Below, in pieces: positions 23,427-24,932 of a DNA stretch of 24,932 bases (its first letter is position 1; each line of letters starts with the position of its first letter). Origin of the DNA: an uncultured Campylobacter sp. (GTDB taxonomy: Bacteria > Campylobacterota > Campylobacteria > Campylobacterales > Campylobacteraceae); NCBI RefSeq assembly GCF_938045595.1, contig NZ_CALIBB010000017.1, positions 1 to 24,932 of the forward strand, in the 5' to 3' direction. Position numbers and translations under genes: made by a program. The notes beneath the pieces were generated by a model, which was not told where the DNA came from, made no database searches, and saw only the letters and a list, made by a program, of their open reading frames with translations.

Positions 23427-24221
23427 TTACTCCTCATTTTGCATATAAGTTAAATCATAGTGCTTGACAGTATAATCGCTAGTGGAGACGTACTGCAAAT
23501 GCCTGTCGTTTGGTATCGCAAACATCGCCCCAGCTATACTTATCGCCTTTTGCCCTCCCGTGACATCAAATACAATGTCGTCTTCCATAAAGCCCTCTTG
23601 CTTAAGCTGGCTATATACGCTTTCTAAAAATTTATAGACGCTTTTTGCGTCTTCGAAATTCTTTATATATCGTACATTCGCCATATCAGCAAGCTCCTTG
23701 CCAAAGAGATTTTGTACGCATTTTAAAAATTTCTCTCTATCTCCGTGAGATTTTTCAGAACAAGCGACTATAATCTTTTTAAGTCTTTGTTTATGATAAT
23801 CTATCGCTTTTAGCGGCATTCTGTAATTATTTCTTCCATACTCATCGATAGTTTTAAATTTCAAAATTTCTTCTATTCCGCCATTATTTTCGCTTAAAAA
23901 TAGCACCAGAACTTTAGCTCTTTTGGGTCTATCATTTATATCTATATCAACGTTTGGAACGCTTTTAGGAATTATATGCTTAATTGCGCAAAAAATCGCT
24001 ATAGAGCCTAAAATTTGAACCGCCATAGTGCCGTCTTTGGCGCTCCATTTTAAAATTTCGCCGCCGAAAATTTTATCTAGTAGCGACGACATTCCGTCCG
24101 GCAACCAAGCGAAAAACAGCAATACTCCCGCGATGATAAAAAACGCTTTACGCTCTAAAAGAGAGCTTCCCAAAAGCGAAACGATTATTTTTTGAAAATT
24201 TCTTTTTTCGTAATGCGTCAT
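23427..24221 (-). CDS. Two-helix membrane protein with a CARF domain
   Basis: The 264-residue protein has two hydrophobic helices near its N terminus (about 26-42, FFIIAGVLLFFAWL, and 65-83, MAVQILGSIAIFCAI), a basic start, and a cytoplasmic CARF-like domain (about 102-260) with DIVFDVTGGQKAISIAGAMF (215-234). DVTGGxK is the ligand-loop signature of Card1/Csm6-type CARF domains. The likely role is a membrane effector triggered by cyclic oligoadenylate, similar in concept to Cam1 (one helix plus CARF, a pore) or other transmembrane-CARF proteins. AAGGA precedes the ATG by 9 bases, and the start overlaps the upstream RAMP gene by 4 bases (ATGA). I see no nuclease motif, so membrane disruption or signalling is the likely output. 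The exact family is not recognised. Confidence 0.75.
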   Translation of the reverse strand: MTHYEKRNFQKIIVSLLGSSLLERKAFFIIAGVLLFFAWLPDGMSSLLDKIFGGEILKWSAKDGTMAVQILGSIAIFCAIKHIIPKSVPNVDIDINDRPKRAKVLVLFLSENNGGIEEILKFKTIDEYGRNNYRMPLKAIDYHKQRLKKIIVACSEKSHGDREKFLKCVQNLFGKELADMANVRYIKNFEDAKSVYKFLESVYSQLKQEGFMEDDIVFDVTGGQKAISIAGAMFAIPNDRHLQYVSTSDYTVKHYDLTYMQNEE

Positions 24222-24932
24222 TTTTTAAATTCCTTTAGCATCTCCATTATCTTTAACGTATCTTGATAGTCTCTGTCTTTTTCGGGCCTTTTTTGCTTGG
24301 TCTGCTCTTTCCATCTTCCAGTCTTTTTAAACATATCTCTTAACCCACAAAGCGCTTCCAATTTCATATCGTCAAATTTATCGGTTTGACTTATCGCTTT
24401 AAATAAGACTGTCGCTTCGGGCATATCTTTATAAATGGGATCGTTTTTGAGCTTATAAATTCTTTTATCCAGTTCGCTCATATTGCTTGTAGCTTCTTGC
24501 AGCTCTTTTTCTTTTCTTCGAAGTTCTATTTCCTCTTTTAAAGCCTTCTCTTTTTCTATTAGATCGTTTGCAAATTTTTGATATAACGATATGCTTTGTT
24601 GATCGGATAATGGAACTGCTTGTACCGCATTTACATTTGTAAGTTTAATATACCTATCCAAATAATAGCGACGATCGCTATTTTTACTTTTTGCAAAATC
24701 TTCAAGATTCATATATACCAATTCAGAATTATCTTCGTTGCCTTGCTCGCTAGCCATTGAAAATAAATTTTTTATCTGCTCGCTTTCGTGCCATTTTATC
24801 TTGCCATCGAAAATTTCACCGTTCATAGCCGACTCAAAATCCTTTAAATACTCCTTAACTTCTTTACTGAATCCATTGAGGTCTAAGACGCTGAGTTTAA
24901 TTTTGCCGTATCCTAAAGGCTTCGCCATACCT
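24218..24932 (-). CDS. C-terminal part of a RAMP/Cas7-like type III CRISPR protein, 5' end outside window
   Basis: The frame is open to the window edge. The first ATG (24928) is probably internal, because the codon before it is Gly and the reading G-M-A-K-P-L-G-Y-G-K-I-K-L matches the glycine-rich loop near the C terminus of large RAMP proteins (the TIGR03986-type GMGKPLGLGSVKI motif). After this come about 225 residues, including IKNLFSMASE and ELVYMNLEDFAKSK. A charged coiled coil (about residues 105-155 from the ATG, EKEKALKEEIELRRKEKEL) and a Lys-rich tail follow. RAMP proteins line the crRNA in type III effector complexes. Its overlap with the CARF genes supports a type III locus continuing to the right. 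A separate accessory protein starting at 24928 is the alternative. Confidence 0.6.
   Translation of the reverse strand, partial: GMAKPLGYGKIKLSVLDLNGFSKEVKEYLKDFESAMNGEIFDGKIKWHESEQIKNLFSMASEQGNEDNSELVYMNLEDFAKSKNSDRRYYLDRYIKLTNVNAVQAVPLSDQQSISLYQKFANDLIEKEKALKEEIELRRKEKELQEATSNMSELDKRIYKLKNDPIYKDMPEATVLFKAISQTDKFDDMKLEALCGLRDMFKKTGRWKEQTKQKRPEKDRDYQDTLKIMEMLKEFKK

Noticed and set aside
24926..24928. ATG at 24928 as true start of the last gene
   Set aside because: It falls within a G-M-A-K-P-L-G-Y-G pattern typical of RAMP proteins, and the frame continues open to the edge. Not fully excluded, because only four bases lie upstream.

Overview
The window looks like chromosomal DNA of an epsilonproteobacterium, most likely a Campylobacter of relatively high GC such as C. 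gracilis, C. rectus or C. showae. The genus is supported by housekeeping NifS/NifU instead of Isc, by the folE, tig, clpP, def neighbourhood (as I recall it from C. jejuni), and by intergenic DNA full of AAATTT-type words. The species is a guess from base composition.

Left and centre (1-13773) is ordinary GC-rich core genome. It holds a tandem rhodanese cut by the window edge, an orphan periplasmic amino-acid-binding protein, a nifS-nifU operon, and folE. A TonB-dependent siderophore receptor follows behind a Fur-like operator. Then comes a tightly packed same-strand run: tig, clpP, def, comM/yifB, a fused NAD(P)HX epimerase/dehydratase with an unusual insert, and purN, closed by a terminator. 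At 13905-14946 lies a DUF3137-type membrane protein gene split into two frames at a CTT-AGG-C heptamer.

Right (about 15130-24932) is AT-richer accessory DNA, all on the minus strand, carrying two defence modules. The first is a three-gene DNA phosphorothioation (Dnd) operon in unusual form. DndC carries an N-terminal rhodanese-like domain, DndD is a normal SMC-like ATPase, and the third gene fuses a DndE-like domain to an FtsK/HerA-type ATPase. No dndA, dndB or dndFGH restriction genes are seen. The 3' end of this operon is flanked by two 29-bp direct repeats.

The second module is the distal end of a type III CRISPR-Cas accessory operon. In transcription order it holds the C-terminal part of a RAMP/Cas7-like protein (cut by the window edge), a two-helix membrane protein with a CARF domain, a CARF-HEPN ribonuclease of the DxTHG type, a Csx20-like predicted ring nuclease, and a WYL-domain regulator. 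These genes overlap or nearly touch, so they are probably co-transcribed. Together they suggest cyclic-oligoadenylate signalling with one membrane and one RNase output, an off-switch, and a regulator placed just before the phosphorothioation operon.

The most interesting part is the compact Dnd variant, in which the sulfur carrier and the DNA motor are built in as fusions, set next to a multi-effector type III CRISPR locus. No rRNA, tRNA, insertion sequence or full CRISPR array was recognised.
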